A DNA stretch of 64,000 nucleotides from Postechiella sp039985655 (GTDB lineage: Bacteria; Bacteroidota; Bacteroidia; Flavobacteriales; Flavobacteriaceae): NCBI GenBank assembly GCA_039985655.1, contig JBDWSF010000007.1, forward strand, positions 1 through 64,000. The letters run 5' to 3'. A program made the position numbers and the translations under genes. The first letter of the stretch is position 1. The number at the start of each line of letters is the position of its first letter. Below are positions 18,367 to 28,955 of this stretch, piece by piece. The notes under the pieces were generated by a model, which saw nothing but the letters and a program-made list of their open reading frames with translations, ran no database searches and had not been told where the DNA came from.

Positions 18367-20286
18367 TTACCACCCTTGGGTTTGTTTAAAAGATGGAGCT
18401 GCTATAGTTTCCGAAGTTGGGATTGGCCACCAATAATTTTTATCAGTGAACGTTTTTTCAAGATCAATTTGTTCAACATCTTCATAACTAAATCCTGTTG
18501 GATAAATTGCAGATTCACCACCTTCCCAGCGCATAAACAAATATTTCACTTTTCTATTTTCATCTAAATGTGCAATTTTCCATCGTCTCATATCATCATA
18601 TCTAAAGCCTTCAAAACATAATTCTACAGCGCGTTCATTTCTAATACGTTCTCTTAAAAGATCAGTAGACCCTGTGTACATGGCATTAACGTTTGGCATT
18701 CCCACTCTATTTCGAATTTTGTTAACCGCATCAAGAGCTGTTAGTGTACCTCCTGGAGCTGTTCCGTTTGGACCATATGCTTCATTTACAGCTTCAGCAT
18801 AATTTAAATATACTTCTGCCATTCTAAATACAATAGTATTTACATAGAAATCTGTTTGCCCTCTACCACCTTGTGTTAAATAATACCCATTTGGCAGCCA
18901 TTTTCGTACACGATAGCCCGTGTGATTTTTAACTTGCCATAATCTATTAGAAGGTGTGGCAGGGTCATGTATATCTAATCCTATAACACCATTTTCATTT
19001 ATTCGTGCTAAATCAGCAATATTTGTAGGGTTTTTAGCTCCAGATGTTGTGTGTGTCCAAGGAACTCCATCAAATAATATATTATTATAAAATCTAGGAT
19101 CTCTATTTATAAAAGGTTCTTGTGGGTTATAAGAAGCGTCATCTTCAATAGCTAAACCGTTTTTAGTTTCATATTTAGCAACTATATTAGCTGTTGCTCC
19201 AATATTCATCGGTCTATTGTTCCCTTTTGCTATATCAAAACCAACGGTTAAATACATTCTAGGCAAAGGATTTGTTGTACCACCAAATCCAAAAGTACGT
19301 TCAATACTTTCCATAAAAATAACCTCGTTAGGAATTACTTTTGATAAGCCAGGACCATTAAAAATACTTCTATAAGGTAATAAAGCTTCTGATTCTGATA
19401 CGAAAAGATCAGCTCCATTATGATCCACGTCCATATTAATAGCATTGGAGGCATCTGCTAAGGCATATAATCCATTTGTGTTTGCATAATTAATTAAATC
19501 TGAAGCTGCAGTAGCGGCATCGACCCATGCTTGTTGATCGTTATTAGTGTTTACTAGAGGGCTAGCTGCAAATAATGTAACTCTAGACTTTAATGCTAAA
19601 GCAAACCCTTTAGTAGGTCTCCCTGTGTTTTCAGACTCCCATTTTAAAGGTAATAAATCAAAAGCAAGATCAAGATCTTCTATCATATCTGCTAAATTAC
19701 TAGCATAACTTTCTCTTTCTCTATCTAAAGATTCATTTATATTTAAATTTTCTTTTAGATAGATAAGGCCGCCATGACGTTTAGTCATTAAATGATAATA
19801 GTATGCTCTTAGTAAATAAGCTTGCCCTTTTAAACGATCAATTTGCTCTTCTGTACCGTTATTAATTTTACTAACATTAGCAAGAAAAGTGTTTACTGTA
19901 TTGATACCTTTCCATGATTCTGTATATCTAGAAACAAATTGAGGTGTTGTAAATGTATTAATTCCAGCACCACGATTCATTAAACCTAAATAATCTGAGT
20001 TTTTATACGAATTATATATTTGCGGCACACTATTGTCCATCCTTCCTGGGTAACCTTCATCAGACATGACCATTGCAGGTAATATATCAGGATTAGCACC
20101 AATTGCCGAAACCTCAGTGACCATTCTTGTATAAATACCATCTAAGAAATCACTAGCCAATCGAATATCAGAAAAAACATCGTTCTGGTCTAGAGCTTCA
20201 AACTGTTGTTGCTCGTCTAAATATTCTTCACAGCTAAAAAACAAAATAGCTATGGTTAAAACATATAAATATTTTTTATTTTTCAT
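18367..20286 (-). CDS. susD-like: SusD/RagB-family glycan-binding lipoprotein (first pair)
   Basis: A 639-residue lipoprotein (lipobox LFFSC, Cys19). It shows SusD hallmarks: FDLLPLKWESEN, the TPR-like AYLLRAYYYHLMTKRHGG helix, NTIVFRMAEVYLNYAEAVNE, and the C-terminal RAVELCFEGFRYDDMRRWK motif with WWPIPTSE. It is predicted to cap the SusC at 20,307, which lies 20 bp upstream. It differs clearly from the second SusD of this operon, so the two pairs may take different oligosaccharides. Confidence 0.9.
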   Translation of the reverse strand: MKNKKYLYVLTIAILFFSCEEYLDEQQQFEALDQNDVFSDIRLASDFLDGIYTRMVTEVSAIGANPDILPAMVMSDEGYPGRMDNSVPQIYNSYKNSDYLGLMNRGAGINTFTTPQFVSRYTESWKGINTVNTFLANVSKINNGTEEQIDRLKGQAYLLRAYYYHLMTKRHGGLIYLKENLNINESLDRERESYASNLADMIEDLDLAFDLLPLKWESENTGRPTKGFALALKSRVTLFAASPLVNTNNDQQAWVDAATAASDLINYANTNGLYALADASNAINMDVDHNGADLFVSESEALLPYRSIFNGPGLSKVIPNEVIFMESIERTFGFGGTTNPLPRMYLTVGFDIAKGNNRPMNIGATANIVAKYETKNGLAIEDDASYNPQEPFINRDPRFYNNILFDGVPWTHTTSGAKNPTNIADLARINENGVIGLDIHDPATPSNRLWQVKNHTGYRVRKWLPNGYYLTQGGRGQTDFYVNTIVFRMAEVYLNYAEAVNEAYGPNGTAPGGTLTALDAVNKIRNRVGMPNVNAMYTGSTDLLRERIRNERAVELCFEGFRYDDMRRWKIAHLDENRKVKYLFMRWEGGESAIYPTGFSYEDVEQIDLEKTFTDKNYWWPIPTSETIAAPSFKQTQGW

Positions 20287-20306
20287 AATTCTTCGTTTTT
20301 AATTTT

Positions 20307-23300
20307 TTAAAAAGTAATATCTAAACCTAAATTAAACCTTCTTAATATAGGGTAAGCTCCTGGTCTGTTTCCCTCTGGATCTGCATAACCTAAGTCAGAA
20401 ATAGTAATAAGGTTACTACCACTAACATAAACTTTTAAAGCGCTAATCCCACTTTTATTGTCACTCATATCAAAAGTATAACCTATATTCACGTTCCTTA
20501 ATTTAATATAATCTAAATCAACAACCCTATCTGTTGTAGCAACTAAGGTATTAGGATTACCATTACCCAAATGTACAGCAGGGAATTCTGCATTAGGATT
20601 ATTTGGTGTCCAGTAATCTAAGTGATCAATACGTCCAGCTGCTGCTGTCCCTGGTAATGAATAATACAAATTAGCATTAGCAAGACCTTTATGCCCTTCT
20701 ATACCATTAATTAAGGCGCTAAAAGACCATGCTTTATAAGATCCATTTAGCCTTAAACTATAACTGTATTTAGGCGCTTTTGGTAAATCAAACCTTAACA
20801 TATCTTCATCACTAGTGCCTATCACAGTACCGTTAGCATTGTAATCTATATATCTTAAATCTCCTAATCCAGGATCGCCTACGTAGGTAGGATAATTTAA
20901 TAATTCATCTATATTTTGAAAATAACCATCTGTTTGCAATAATGCTGTAGTTCCACTAGGTTTACCCGCAACTGTTGTATATTCAGGTGTTCCAGGGCCA
21001 TCAGCAGTACTTCTAGTAACGCGGTTTTCATAAAACCCATAAAATCCATTTATAGAATAGGCAAAGCCACCTGCTGTTTTGTTTTTGTAAGTAAGGGATA
21101 GTTCATAACCTTTTCTGTCTGAGGCTTCTAAATTGGCAAACGGTAATGCAGCAACAGAACCAAAGTAAATTGGTATTGTGGCACTTGTAGGTCTAGAAAT
21201 TAAGTCTTCTCGCTGTTCTCTAAAAAAGTCAACACTACCAGAAATTTTATTATTTAAAAAACCAAAATCAACTCCAATATTCTTTTTAATAACTGTAGAC
21301 CATGTTAAATCTAGGTTACCTAATTGGTCTATTTCAATAACATCAATTTCTGAAGTTTCACCTTCACCAAAAAGGAATCTTTGATTTGCTCGTGTATCAG
21401 TATTTCCACTTGTATAATCTAAGAAACTTAAATATTGCCAACGTGCCCCATTTAAACCAGATTTATTTCCAGTTTCACCATAAGAACCTCTAACCTTAAA
21501 GTTGTTAAGTGCAGGTATAACATCGTTAACAAATTTTAGTTTTGCTAGATTAATACCTCCAGCAATAGATGGGAAAAACTTAAAGCGTTGTCCTCTTGCA
21601 AAAGTTTCATCTCCATTATATGCTCCTGCAACTTCTAAAAAATATTTAGAATCAAAATCATAAGTAAGACGACTTACATAATCTTCATTAAAAAAGGGAA
21701 ATTGAGTACCATTAATTCTTTTATTACGACTAAAAAGCACCGTTCCTGATACATTATGTTTCCCAAAAGAGCGGCCATAGTTTAATTGTGTTTTGAAATA
21801 CGATATTTCATTTGTACCGCTTGTTCCTTCATTATTTAAATTAAAATCGAAAGGACGTTCATAATCAGGACCTTCCTCAGAATCCCATGTACCGTCACGT
21901 TTTAAATCATATCTATCTAATCTGGTTTCTAAAGAGCTATCATAAGAAATTGTTTGCGTTGTTGTATAGTTACTTACATAGTTATATTTAACACTAGCAG
22001 TTAAGCCTTCTGTAATAAAATCTAAATCTTGTTGTAATTCTAAATCTACATTAAAAACAGTGTTAGTACGTCTAGATGATCCACCAAGATCGTTACCTAT
22101 TTGTGTTGATATAGGAAATCTAACTTCTTCCAATCCAGGATAAAAAGGGTCTGGGTATTGCACTAAAGCTTCAGCTGGATAGAAAGGAATTGTTCCAGGA
22201 GCAGTTGTGAAATATCCTAAAAAGTCATTTCTATCATTGTCCTCTCCAGTTCCAGATTTATTTCTATCTTCTATACGACTACTAATACTTGTTCTTAATC
22301 GTGTTGTTTTGGATAGTTTGAAATCTAAATTCCCTCTGAAAGAGTATCTCTTAAATTTAAACTCAGGATCGTAATTAAAATATTGTCTTGAAGCCGTAAT
22401 ATCACCTTCTTGCAAATAACCAGCAGAAGCATAATATTTTACAAAATCAGACCCACCTCTTACAGAAACCGTTTGATTAAAACTAGTAGCATAATCTTCA
22501 GTTGCAAAATCTATCCAGTTTGTATCTGGATATCTAAATGGTAAATCTCCATCTCTGAAGTGATTTAAATCTTCTTGAGAATTAAATGCATTAGAGAAAT
22601 CTGCGTCGTTATACAGAGCAACATTACGAAGACTTTCAGCATCAAAAGCATTTAAAGAATCATATGTATCTGGATATGTTTTTACAGAATATTGACTAGA
22701 AAAACTTACTTTAGGTTTTCCTGTTTTTCCACGTTTAGTTGTTATAATAATAACTCCATTAGCACCTCTAATACCGTAAACAGCCGTTGCAGAACCATCT
22801 TTTAGAATACTGATACTTTCTACGTCTCTTGGGTCAATATTAGCAAATCCACCAACAATTTCAACACCATCAACTAATATTAAAGGATTTGCAACTCCAC
22901 GAATAAAAATATCACCATCATCATTTCCTGGCTCTCCTGACTCTTGAACAATAAGAAGACCTGGTGAAAGACCACTTAAAGCGTTTGTAACATTTGGAGT
23001 CCCGGTTTCTAATAATTCAGCCCCTTTTACTTGACCAATAGAACCTAAAACACTTTCTTTCTTTTGAGTACCATAACCTATAACTACAATTTCGTCAAGT
23101 TCGGCTGTATCTTCCTTCAACACGATATTTAAACTTGTTTGAGAATTTATTGTAATCTCCTGACTTTTGTAACCAATATAGGAGAACTCTAAAATATCTC
23201 CTTTTTTTGCTTTAATAGAAAAGCCACCATCAAAATCGGATACAGCACCAGTAGAAGAACCTTTTACTATTATATTAACACCGGGTAGAGGTATTGTTGA

Positions 23301-23390
23301 TTCGTCTGTTATAGTTCCAGAAATAGTTTGTGACCAAGTTGAAACAAGACTAAAACAGCATAGAAAGAGCGTAATTATCTTTAACTTCAT
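20307..23390 (-). CDS. susC-like: SusC-family TonB-dependent transporter (first pair)
   Basis: A 1027-residue outer-membrane transporter of full architecture: signal peptide (to about residue 20), carboxypeptidase-regulatory-like domain (GTITDESTIPLPGVNIIVKG, about 22-95), TonB box region DEIVVIGYG (about 99-107), plug (NALSGLSPGLLIVQ, NPLILVDGVEIVGG, to about 220) and barrel ending in RRFNLGLDITF. It imports large oligosaccharides with its SusD partner downstream, powered by TonB. It is the first gene of the minus-strand operon and starts about 65 bp after the predicted transcription start of promoter site A. Confidence 0.92.
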   Translation of the reverse strand: MKLKIITLFLCCFSLVSTWSQTISGTITDESTIPLPGVNIIVKGSSTGAVSDFDGGFSIKAKKGDILEFSYIGYKSQEITINSQTSLNIVLKEDTAELDEIVVIGYGTQKKESVLGSIGQVKGAELLETGTPNVTNALSGLSPGLLIVQESGEPGNDDGDIFIRGVANPLILVDGVEIVGGFANIDPRDVESISILKDGSATAVYGIRGANGVIIITTKRGKTGKPKVSFSSQYSVKTYPDTYDSLNAFDAESLRNVALYNDADFSNAFNSQEDLNHFRDGDLPFRYPDTNWIDFATEDYATSFNQTVSVRGGSDFVKYYASAGYLQEGDITASRQYFNYDPEFKFKRYSFRGNLDFKLSKTTRLRTSISSRIEDRNKSGTGEDNDRNDFLGYFTTAPGTIPFYPAEALVQYPDPFYPGLEEVRFPISTQIGNDLGGSSRRTNTVFNVDLELQQDLDFITEGLTASVKYNYVSNYTTTQTISYDSSLETRLDRYDLKRDGTWDSEEGPDYERPFDFNLNNEGTSGTNEISYFKTQLNYGRSFGKHNVSGTVLFSRNKRINGTQFPFFNEDYVSRLTYDFDSKYFLEVAGAYNGDETFARGQRFKFFPSIAGGINLAKLKFVNDVIPALNNFKVRGSYGETGNKSGLNGARWQYLSFLDYTSGNTDTRANQRFLFGEGETSEIDVIEIDQLGNLDLTWSTVIKKNIGVDFGFLNNKISGSVDFFREQREDLISRPTSATIPIYFGSVAALPFANLEASDRKGYELSLTYKNKTAGGFAYSINGFYGFYENRVTRSTADGPGTPEYTTVAGKPSGTTALLQTDGYFQNIDELLNYPTYVGDPGLGDLRYIDYNANGTVIGTSDEDMLRFDLPKAPKYSYSLRLNGSYKAWSFSALINGIEGHKGLANANLYYSLPGTAAAGRIDHLDYWTPNNPNAEFPAVHLGNGNPNTLVATTDRVVDLDYIKLRNVNIGYTFDMSDNKSGISALKVYVSGSNLITISDLGYADPEGNRPGAYPILRRFNLGLDITF

Positions 23391-23460
23391 AATTTAAATT
23401 AGTTTATAGTTTAGTTTTATTCAATCCTAAAAAAGATATTGACTTTAGAATATTAATGTA

Positions 23461-23516
23461 CAAATTTAGCAGCTTTATAGGTTCTTATTTTCTCAATTAA
23501 GGGGTGAAAATGTTAC
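23461..23516 (-). promoter_or_regulatory. PUL promoter site A (susCD operon)
   Basis: Read on the minus strand, the box GTAACATTTTCACCCC (23501-23516) is followed directly by TTAATTGAGAA (23490-23500). After 21 bp comes TAAATTTG (23461-23468), a perfect TAnnTTTG -7 element. A second AACATTTT lies just upstream of the box, as a short direct repeat. The start codon of the first SusC gene is about 70 bp downstream. Confidence 0.7.
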
Positions 23517-23615
23517 CAAAATGTTAAGACTCTTATTTAACTGTTTAAATATCAGTATTTTATTTAATAAATAGTGATTTTTATTAGAAGAAGTTCTTCG
23601 ATTGATTAACTTAAC

Positions 23616-26600
23616 TTAATTGATTGTAATCTCATCAATTAAAAGTTCTTTATTGTTTAATAATTCTAATGTTATGGTATTTGCTCCTCGATCTATTTGA
23701 ATAGGAATGCTTATTGTATTCCATGAGTTTTCTGTGTTTAGTAACTTAAGTTTATTTTTTACAACTTTTTCATTTACTATAATTTTAAGGGAGTTACCAG
23801 AAACGTCTTTTGTTTTTGAACTATAACGTATAGATAAATTAGCGTTACTAGCTCCTCCATCATTTTCCTGATACCACAAAATTGAAGCTCCTTTTTTATT
23901 CATTATAACAAACCCTTTGCCATTAAAATTATCTCCTTTTGATGATATTGTTGCGTTATTTAAGGTAGCTTCTTCAGCTTGTTCTCCAATTAGAATATTG
24001 TTAGTTAATGATTTATTCCAAGTAAAACCTTCGTTTTTTCCAAAAGTTTCTTTCAACATCTGTGTAGGTTTTCCGTTAATTAAAACTAATGCTTTTACTG
24101 TGGTTTCTAATTCAATTTCAAAACTTTTGGTATAAATCTTTGATTGTTGGGTAGGTTCTTCTCCGTTAATGGTATAGAATATTTCTATTTTAGGGTTAAT
24201 TTCATTTCCTCTTAAATTGATGATTTTTGTATCTATGCTAATTTTGTTGGATGTAATTAATTTCTTTTCACCTAAAATAGAACTTGCTAGAAGGTTTATA
24301 CTTTCAGATTGATTATTACTTGTAATATAAGCTCGTGTCAATCCATAAAATGCTTTTCTATGATTTGGGCCTACGTGTTGTTCTGTATCTATAGGACTAC
24401 CATTGTCTAAAGCTTTTATTTTTCCTGCTCCCAAGACATTAAAGTATGTTCTGTTTTCTCCGTAAGGATAAAAAATGCCATTGTAATCTGTAGTTGTTAC
24501 GCGAACTTGAACTATATCACCTTCTTTATTTTTTAAAGATTCTCCGTCAACAGAAAGTTGTATTTTAGAAGGTTGATTTGCTGTTTTTATAATTTCCTCT
24601 GAAACTATTTTACCTTTTTTATATCCTATAGCTTTTAAGCTCCCTGGTTCCCATTTTACCATCCATTGGCATTGCATGTTTTCCCAGTTTTTTCCTGGTT
24701 TTTGTTTTCCTAATGATGTATTATTAAAGAACAATTCCACTTCATCACAATTAGAATACACCCATACAGGGATTTCTGTTTTTAAAGGAACTTTTGGATG
24801 TGTCCAGTGGGGTAATATGTGCACCATTGGCTTGGTAGTCCACTGACTCTGGTATAAATAAAATAAATCTTTTTCAAAATTTGCCAAATCAATAGCGCCT
24901 CCCATAAAAGCTCTAAATGGCCATCCGCCGTGTACATAACCTGCTTCCCCAATGTAATCATAACCTGTCCAACGAAAAGAACCAGCATAAGCGGGAATAT
25001 CTCGAAGTTGCGCTATGTTTAAGCGGGAAGATACACGCACAGTAGCATTATCATAGCTTGAATTAAAAATTTGTTTTCTGTTCTTTTTTTCGTTCTGGTC
25101 AATCCAATCATGAGTAAAAACTTCTTGTTCTGTTAAATCGGCTATAAAATAAGGCCGTTGGTTTTTATTAGGGAAACCATCTCTAAACCAAGTTTTGGTC
25201 CTGTAGTACCCTCTTACTTGCCAAGTATGTGTGTTTTCTGTGCCAATAAAGACTTTTCCTTTTTGATGTTTTTCTAAATTATCTAAAAAACCTTTCTTTT
25301 CACTACCTCCGTTTACACCTAAAACATTCATTTCTTCTGAACCTGAATGACCAGAAGTTACTGGTCGAGTAGGGTCTAAAAGGTTACATTCTGTTACCAA
25401 ATCTTTAGCAATAGCTCCACGAGTTTCATTACCTACACTATAAATAACGATAGATGGGTGGTTTCTATCTCTTTTTATCCAATCTGTTAAATCTTGTTTC
25501 CACCATTTATCAAAATGATGCGCTCCATAATCGTTTTTAGCTTTTTTATGCCAGCCATCAAAAATCTCATCCATTACCAACATTCCTAATTCATCACAAA
25601 TGTCATAGAATTCGGGTGTTTGTGGGTTGTGTGCTGTTCTAATTGCATTTACCCCCATGCTTTTTAATTGCTTAACTCTAAATTTTAAAATTTTATAGGG
25701 TACTGCAGCTCCTAAAGCTCCAGCGTCTTGGTGATTACAAACGCCTTGTAACTTTACGTTTTCTCCATTTAACCACATTCCTGTTTCTGCCTTCCATTCT
25801 ATATCACGAACACCAAACTTGGTTTCTTGCACATCTATTACATTATTGTTTAGTAATAATTCTGTTTTTAAAGTATATAAATATGGGGAATGAATAGACC
25901 ATCTGTTGGGATTATTTATTTGTAATTCTGTTTTAACAAGAACTTCTTTTTCTAGTTTTATCTTGTTTTTTTCAAAAGTTATTTTATTACCATTTTCATC
26001 AAAAATAGAATTGATTATTTTTACTTTTTCACAGTTTTTATTCTTAGTTAGTAGTTCTGTTTCAATAAAAATCTGATCACCTTCGGTTTTAATAAAAATT
26101 CCATCTCTTTTTATTTGTGTATTGTTTTTAATATCTATCCAGGTATGTGCATAAATACCACTACCAGTATACCAACGTGCAGATGGTTGTTTATCATTAT
26201 CTACTCTAACTGCAAAAGTTATTGTTTCTGAATTGACAGCGATATCACTCACATCATAGGCAAAAGACACCCATCCGTAAGGCCTAGTTCCAAGTTCTTT
26301 TCCATTTGCCCAAACGGTACTATTCATAAAAACACCATCAAAAGCAATTTCTATATGTCTCCCTTTCCAGTTTTTTGGTACTTTTATTGTTTTTCGGTAC
26401 CATCCAAAACCTGCTGGTAAATACCCGCATTGTCCTGCCATTGGGTTAGATTCATCATATTCTCCCTCTATGCTCCAATCGTGAGGTAAATTTAATGTTC
26501 TCCATGAAGCATCGTCAAAATTAATTTGTTCGGCACCAGAAACATCTTCCTGAATGAATTTCCAGTTTGCATCAAAATTAATTCTCTTAGGTGGTGAAAT

Positions 26601-26696
26601 GGTACTTGCAAACGAAGAATATATAAAGCCAAGTATGAATAAATAAAAAATACTTGTGGTTCTAATTGTTTTGTGTCTGCTTGAATAGTTTGGCAT
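23616..26696 (-). CDS. GH2 glycosidase with DUF4982, chitobiase-C-like and CBM35-like parts
   Basis: A 1026-residue exported GH2 enzyme, probably a beta-galactosidase acting on algal galacto-oligosaccharides. A signal peptide covers about residues 12-32. The GH2 sugar-binding jelly-roll (INFDANWKFIQED to about 190), Ig-like domain and TIM barrel (about 310-600) follow. The acid/base Glu424 is in SVGNETRG and the nucleophile Glu487 in IGTENTHTW. DUF4982 (about 640-720), an Ig-like domain and a chitobiase-C-type strand (IEIFYTINGEEPTQ) come next. The C-terminal 130 residues resemble a CBM35-type module (EEATLNNATI, VIMNKKGASILWYQ). It has its own promoter (site H), and the susCD promoter lies downstream of it. 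Confidence 0.82.
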   Translation of the reverse strand: MPNYSSRHKTIRTTSIFYLFILGFIYSSFASTISPPKRINFDANWKFIQEDVSGAEQINFDDASWRTLNLPHDWSIEGEYDESNPMAGQCGYLPAGFGWYRKTIKVPKNWKGRHIEIAFDGVFMNSTVWANGKELGTRPYGWVSFAYDVSDIAVNSETITFAVRVDNDKQPSARWYTGSGIYAHTWIDIKNNTQIKRDGIFIKTEGDQIFIETELLTKNKNCEKVKIINSIFDENGNKITFEKNKIKLEKEVLVKTELQINNPNRWSIHSPYLYTLKTELLLNNNVIDVQETKFGVRDIEWKAETGMWLNGENVKLQGVCNHQDAGALGAAVPYKILKFRVKQLKSMGVNAIRTAHNPQTPEFYDICDELGMLVMDEIFDGWHKKAKNDYGAHHFDKWWKQDLTDWIKRDRNHPSIVIYSVGNETRGAIAKDLVTECNLLDPTRPVTSGHSGSEEMNVLGVNGGSEKKGFLDNLEKHQKGKVFIGTENTHTWQVRGYYRTKTWFRDGFPNKNQRPYFIADLTEQEVFTHDWIDQNEKKNRKQIFNSSYDNATVRVSSRLNIAQLRDIPAYAGSFRWTGYDYIGEAGYVHGGWPFRAFMGGAIDLANFEKDLFYLYQSQWTTKPMVHILPHWTHPKVPLKTEIPVWVYSNCDEVELFFNNTSLGKQKPGKNWENMQCQWMVKWEPGSLKAIGYKKGKIVSEEIIKTANQPSKIQLSVDGESLKNKEGDIVQVRVTTTDYNGIFYPYGENRTYFNVLGAGKIKALDNGSPIDTEQHVGPNHRKAFYGLTRAYITSNNQSESINLLASSILGEKKLITSNKISIDTKIINLRGNEINPKIEIFYTINGEEPTQQSKIYTKSFEIELETTVKALVLINGKPTQMLKETFGKNEGFTWNKSLTNNILIGEQAEEATLNNATISSKGDNFNGKGFVIMNKKGASILWYQENDGGASNANLSIRYSSKTKDVSGNSLKIIVNEKVVKNKLKLLNTENSWNTISIPIQIDRGANTITLELLNNKELLIDEITIN

Positions 26697-26811
26697 GCTG
26701 AATTTATATTTAGTTTAATCAATTGTTTATTCCGATAGATAATTATTTCAAAGTAAAAAAAACTATAAAATATTTGGTTATCTTTGGTTGTCGTGAAATT
26801 TATATGATTTT

Positions 26812-26868
26812 CAAATATATTAAGTTGCTTTATTTTTTACTTATCAAAAACGACCTAAAAATGTTGCA
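26812..26868 (-). promoter_or_regulatory. PUL promoter site H (second GH2 gene)
   Basis: Read on the minus strand, GCAACATTTTTAGGTC (26853-26868) is followed by GTTTTTGATAA (26842-26852), and then TATATTTG (26812-26819) after 22 bp. The -7 element is perfect. The 16-bp box lacks the CCCC end, and the spacing is 33 bp instead of 32. The GH2 start codon is about 115 bp downstream. The interval 26,697-27,303 between the divergent genes holds this site and site B and no gene I can support. Confidence 0.55.
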
Positions 26869-27163
26869 AAAAAAGACTGAAAATAACTAGAATCTTTAAT
26901 AGTAGAGGTATTAATGGTTATATATATAATCAATATTGTTAGTGAGCAAAAAAATAATGTTTAATTGAAAAGTTTTTTTAGATAGTCTTGCTCGGAGAGT
27001 TAGTGTGGTTAAGGGTCTTAATAATTGGTTTTGAGATAAAAGTTAAATTAGAGTTTTTGTCTAAAAGTGTAAAACGAAATATTTCTTTTTAACACGTCTT
27101 TAATAATTGTTTTAAAATATTTCTTGCTGTAAAAGGCGTTTTTTTTAGATTAAATGCAATAAA

Positions 27164-27219
27164 GCAACATTTACCCCCTTTAATTGAGAAGTTTAAATAG
27201 TTCGCGCAACTTAAGTTTG
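27164..27219 (+). promoter_or_regulatory. PUL promoter site B (sulfatase-esterase-GH128 unit)
   Basis: GCAACATTTACCCCCT (27164-27179) is followed directly by TTAATTGAGAA (27180-27190), identical to the 11-bp box of site A. After 21 bp comes TAAGTTTG (27212-27219), a perfect -7 element. The sulfatase start codon is about 85 bp downstream. Confidence 0.7.
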
Positions 27220-27303
27220 TATTAGGCATTTTGCCCGTTTTGATTTTTAACGGTTTATTAAAAATAAACATACAAGTGCTTAAGCTATTCTAACTAAATA
27301 AAA

Positions 27304-28884
27304 ATGAAAAAAATAAAATGCTTTGTATTTATTATAACATCAATAGTTTTATTAAGTTTTAGTTGTAAAAGTACTGATGAAACAAAGTTTAACGATAACA
27401 AAAAGCAGAACCCTAATATTGTAGTAATATACCTAGATGATTTAGGGTATGGAGATTTAAGTTGCTACGGTGCTACAGAGCTTAATACGCCAAATATAGA
27501 TGCATTAGCAAATGGAGGTATTAGGTTTACCAATGGTTATGCGTCTTCTGCTACTTGCACACCTAGTAGGTATGCTTTGTTAACAGGAATGTACCCTTGG
27601 AAAAATAAAAACGCACGAATATTAGCAGGTGATGCTCCTTTGTTGATTGATACAAAACAACATACCTTACCTAAAACCCTTTCTAAAGCAGGGTATCAAA
27701 CTGCAATTATTGGTAAATGGCATCTTGGTTTGGGTCATGGTTTTGTAAACTGGAATGAAACAATTAAACCAAGCCCTAACGAAGTAGGGTTTGATGAATC
27801 GTATATTTTGGCAGCTACTCAAGATCGTGTACCAACAGTATATATAGAAAATGGAAATGTTGTTAATCTGGATAAGAATGACCCTATTGAAGTTAATTAC
27901 AAAAAGAATTTTGATGGGGAGCCAACAGCAAAAACAAATCCAGAAATGGTAACTATGAAATGGCACCATGGCCACAATAATAGTATTGTAAATGGAATAC
28001 CGAGAATTGGTTATATGAAAGGAGGGGCGTCTGCTAAATGGAGCGATATAGATATGGCAGATCATTTTTTAGAAAAAGCTAAGGCATATGTTACTTCTCA
28101 TAAGAAAAAAACATTTTTCCTTTATTATGCTATGCAGCAACCACATGTTCCAAGAACCCCACATCCTAGATTTGTTGGCAAATCCGGTATGGGACCAAGG
28201 GGAGATGTTATTTTAGAAGCCGATTGGTGTATAGGTGAGTTTATGAAAACATTAGAAGGAGAAGGTGTTTTAGAGAATACATTAATTGTGTTTTCTAGCG
28301 ATAATGGTCCTGTTTTAAATGATGGGTATTATGATGATGCAGTAGAGAAATTAGGAAATCATGATCCAAAAGGCGGTTTACGCGGTGGGAAATATAGTTT
28401 ATTTGAAGCAGGAACTAGGGTGCCATTTATAACCTATTGGAAAGGGCAAATTAAACCAGGAGTTTCTAATGCTATGGTTTGTCAAATGGATTTATTAGCT
28501 TCTTTAGGTAGTCTTGTTGGAGCTGAAAAACAAACTACAGATAGTAAAAATATATTAGCCTCTTTGCTAGGTGAAGATAAAAAAGGGCGTGACCATTTAA
28601 TTATTGAAGCAAACTCTAAAACAGCTTTACGAAGTGGAGATTGGATTATGGTACCCCCGTATAAAGGAAGTGCTATTAATAAAAAAGTAGAGATTGAAAC
28701 AGGGGTTTCAATGGAATATAAATTGTTTAACCTTAAAGATGATGTTGGTCAAAAAAATAATTTGGCTAAAGAGGATCCAACGAAATTAAAAGAGTTAATT
28801 GAGGTTTATAAAAAACTAAACCTAAAAGCGATGCAAACGTTACTCAAAACAACGAGAACAGAGCACCCTGAGTTTTCTTTATAA
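27304..28884 (+). CDS. Formylglycine-dependent sulfatase (S1 family) lipoprotein
   Basis: A 526-residue lipoprotein (lipobox LSFSC, Cys21) that removes sulfate esters from glycans. The metal-binding start VVIYLDDLGYGDLSCYG is followed by the activation motif CTPSRYALLTG with Cys85, which the sulfatase-activating enzyme converts to formylglycine. GKWHLG and SSDNGP are the other active-site motifs. The sequence style (DRVPTVYIENG, DIDMADHFLEKAKAY) recalls the S1_15 subfamily, but that is from memory. It is the first gene of a unit behind promoter site B, 71 bp before the esterase gene. Confidence 0.9.
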   Translation: MKKIKCFVFIITSIVLLSFSCKSTDETKFNDNKKQNPNIVVIYLDDLGYGDLSCYGATELNTPNIDALANGGIRFTNGYASSATCTPSRYALLTGMYPWKNKNARILAGDAPLLIDTKQHTLPKTLSKAGYQTAIIGKWHLGLGHGFVNWNETIKPSPNEVGFDESYILAATQDRVPTVYIENGNVVNLDKNDPIEVNYKKNFDGEPTAKTNPEMVTMKWHHGHNNSIVNGIPRIGYMKGGASAKWSDIDMADHFLEKAKAYVTSHKKKTFFLYYAMQQPHVPRTPHPRFVGKSGMGPRGDVILEADWCIGEFMKTLEGEGVLENTLIVFSSDNGPVLNDGYYDDAVEKLGNHDPKGGLRGGKYSLFEAGTRVPFITYWKGQIKPGVSNAMVCQMDLLASLGSLVGAEKQTTDSKNILASLLGEDKKGRDHLIIEANSKTALRSGDWIMVPPYKGSAINKKVEIETGVSMEYKLFNLKDDVGQKNNLAKEDPTKLKELIEVYKKLNLKAMQTLLKTTRTEHPEFSL

Positions 28885-28955
28885 ACTAGAAAATGTACTT
28901 TAAAAAGAAGAAATAAAAACTAAATACTGAACCAAAATAATTAAATTATATACTA

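Noticed and set aside
27089..27271. A 60-codon minus-strand open frame in the divergent promoter region
   Set aside because: It overlaps promoter site B and has no ribosome-binding context or recognisable family.
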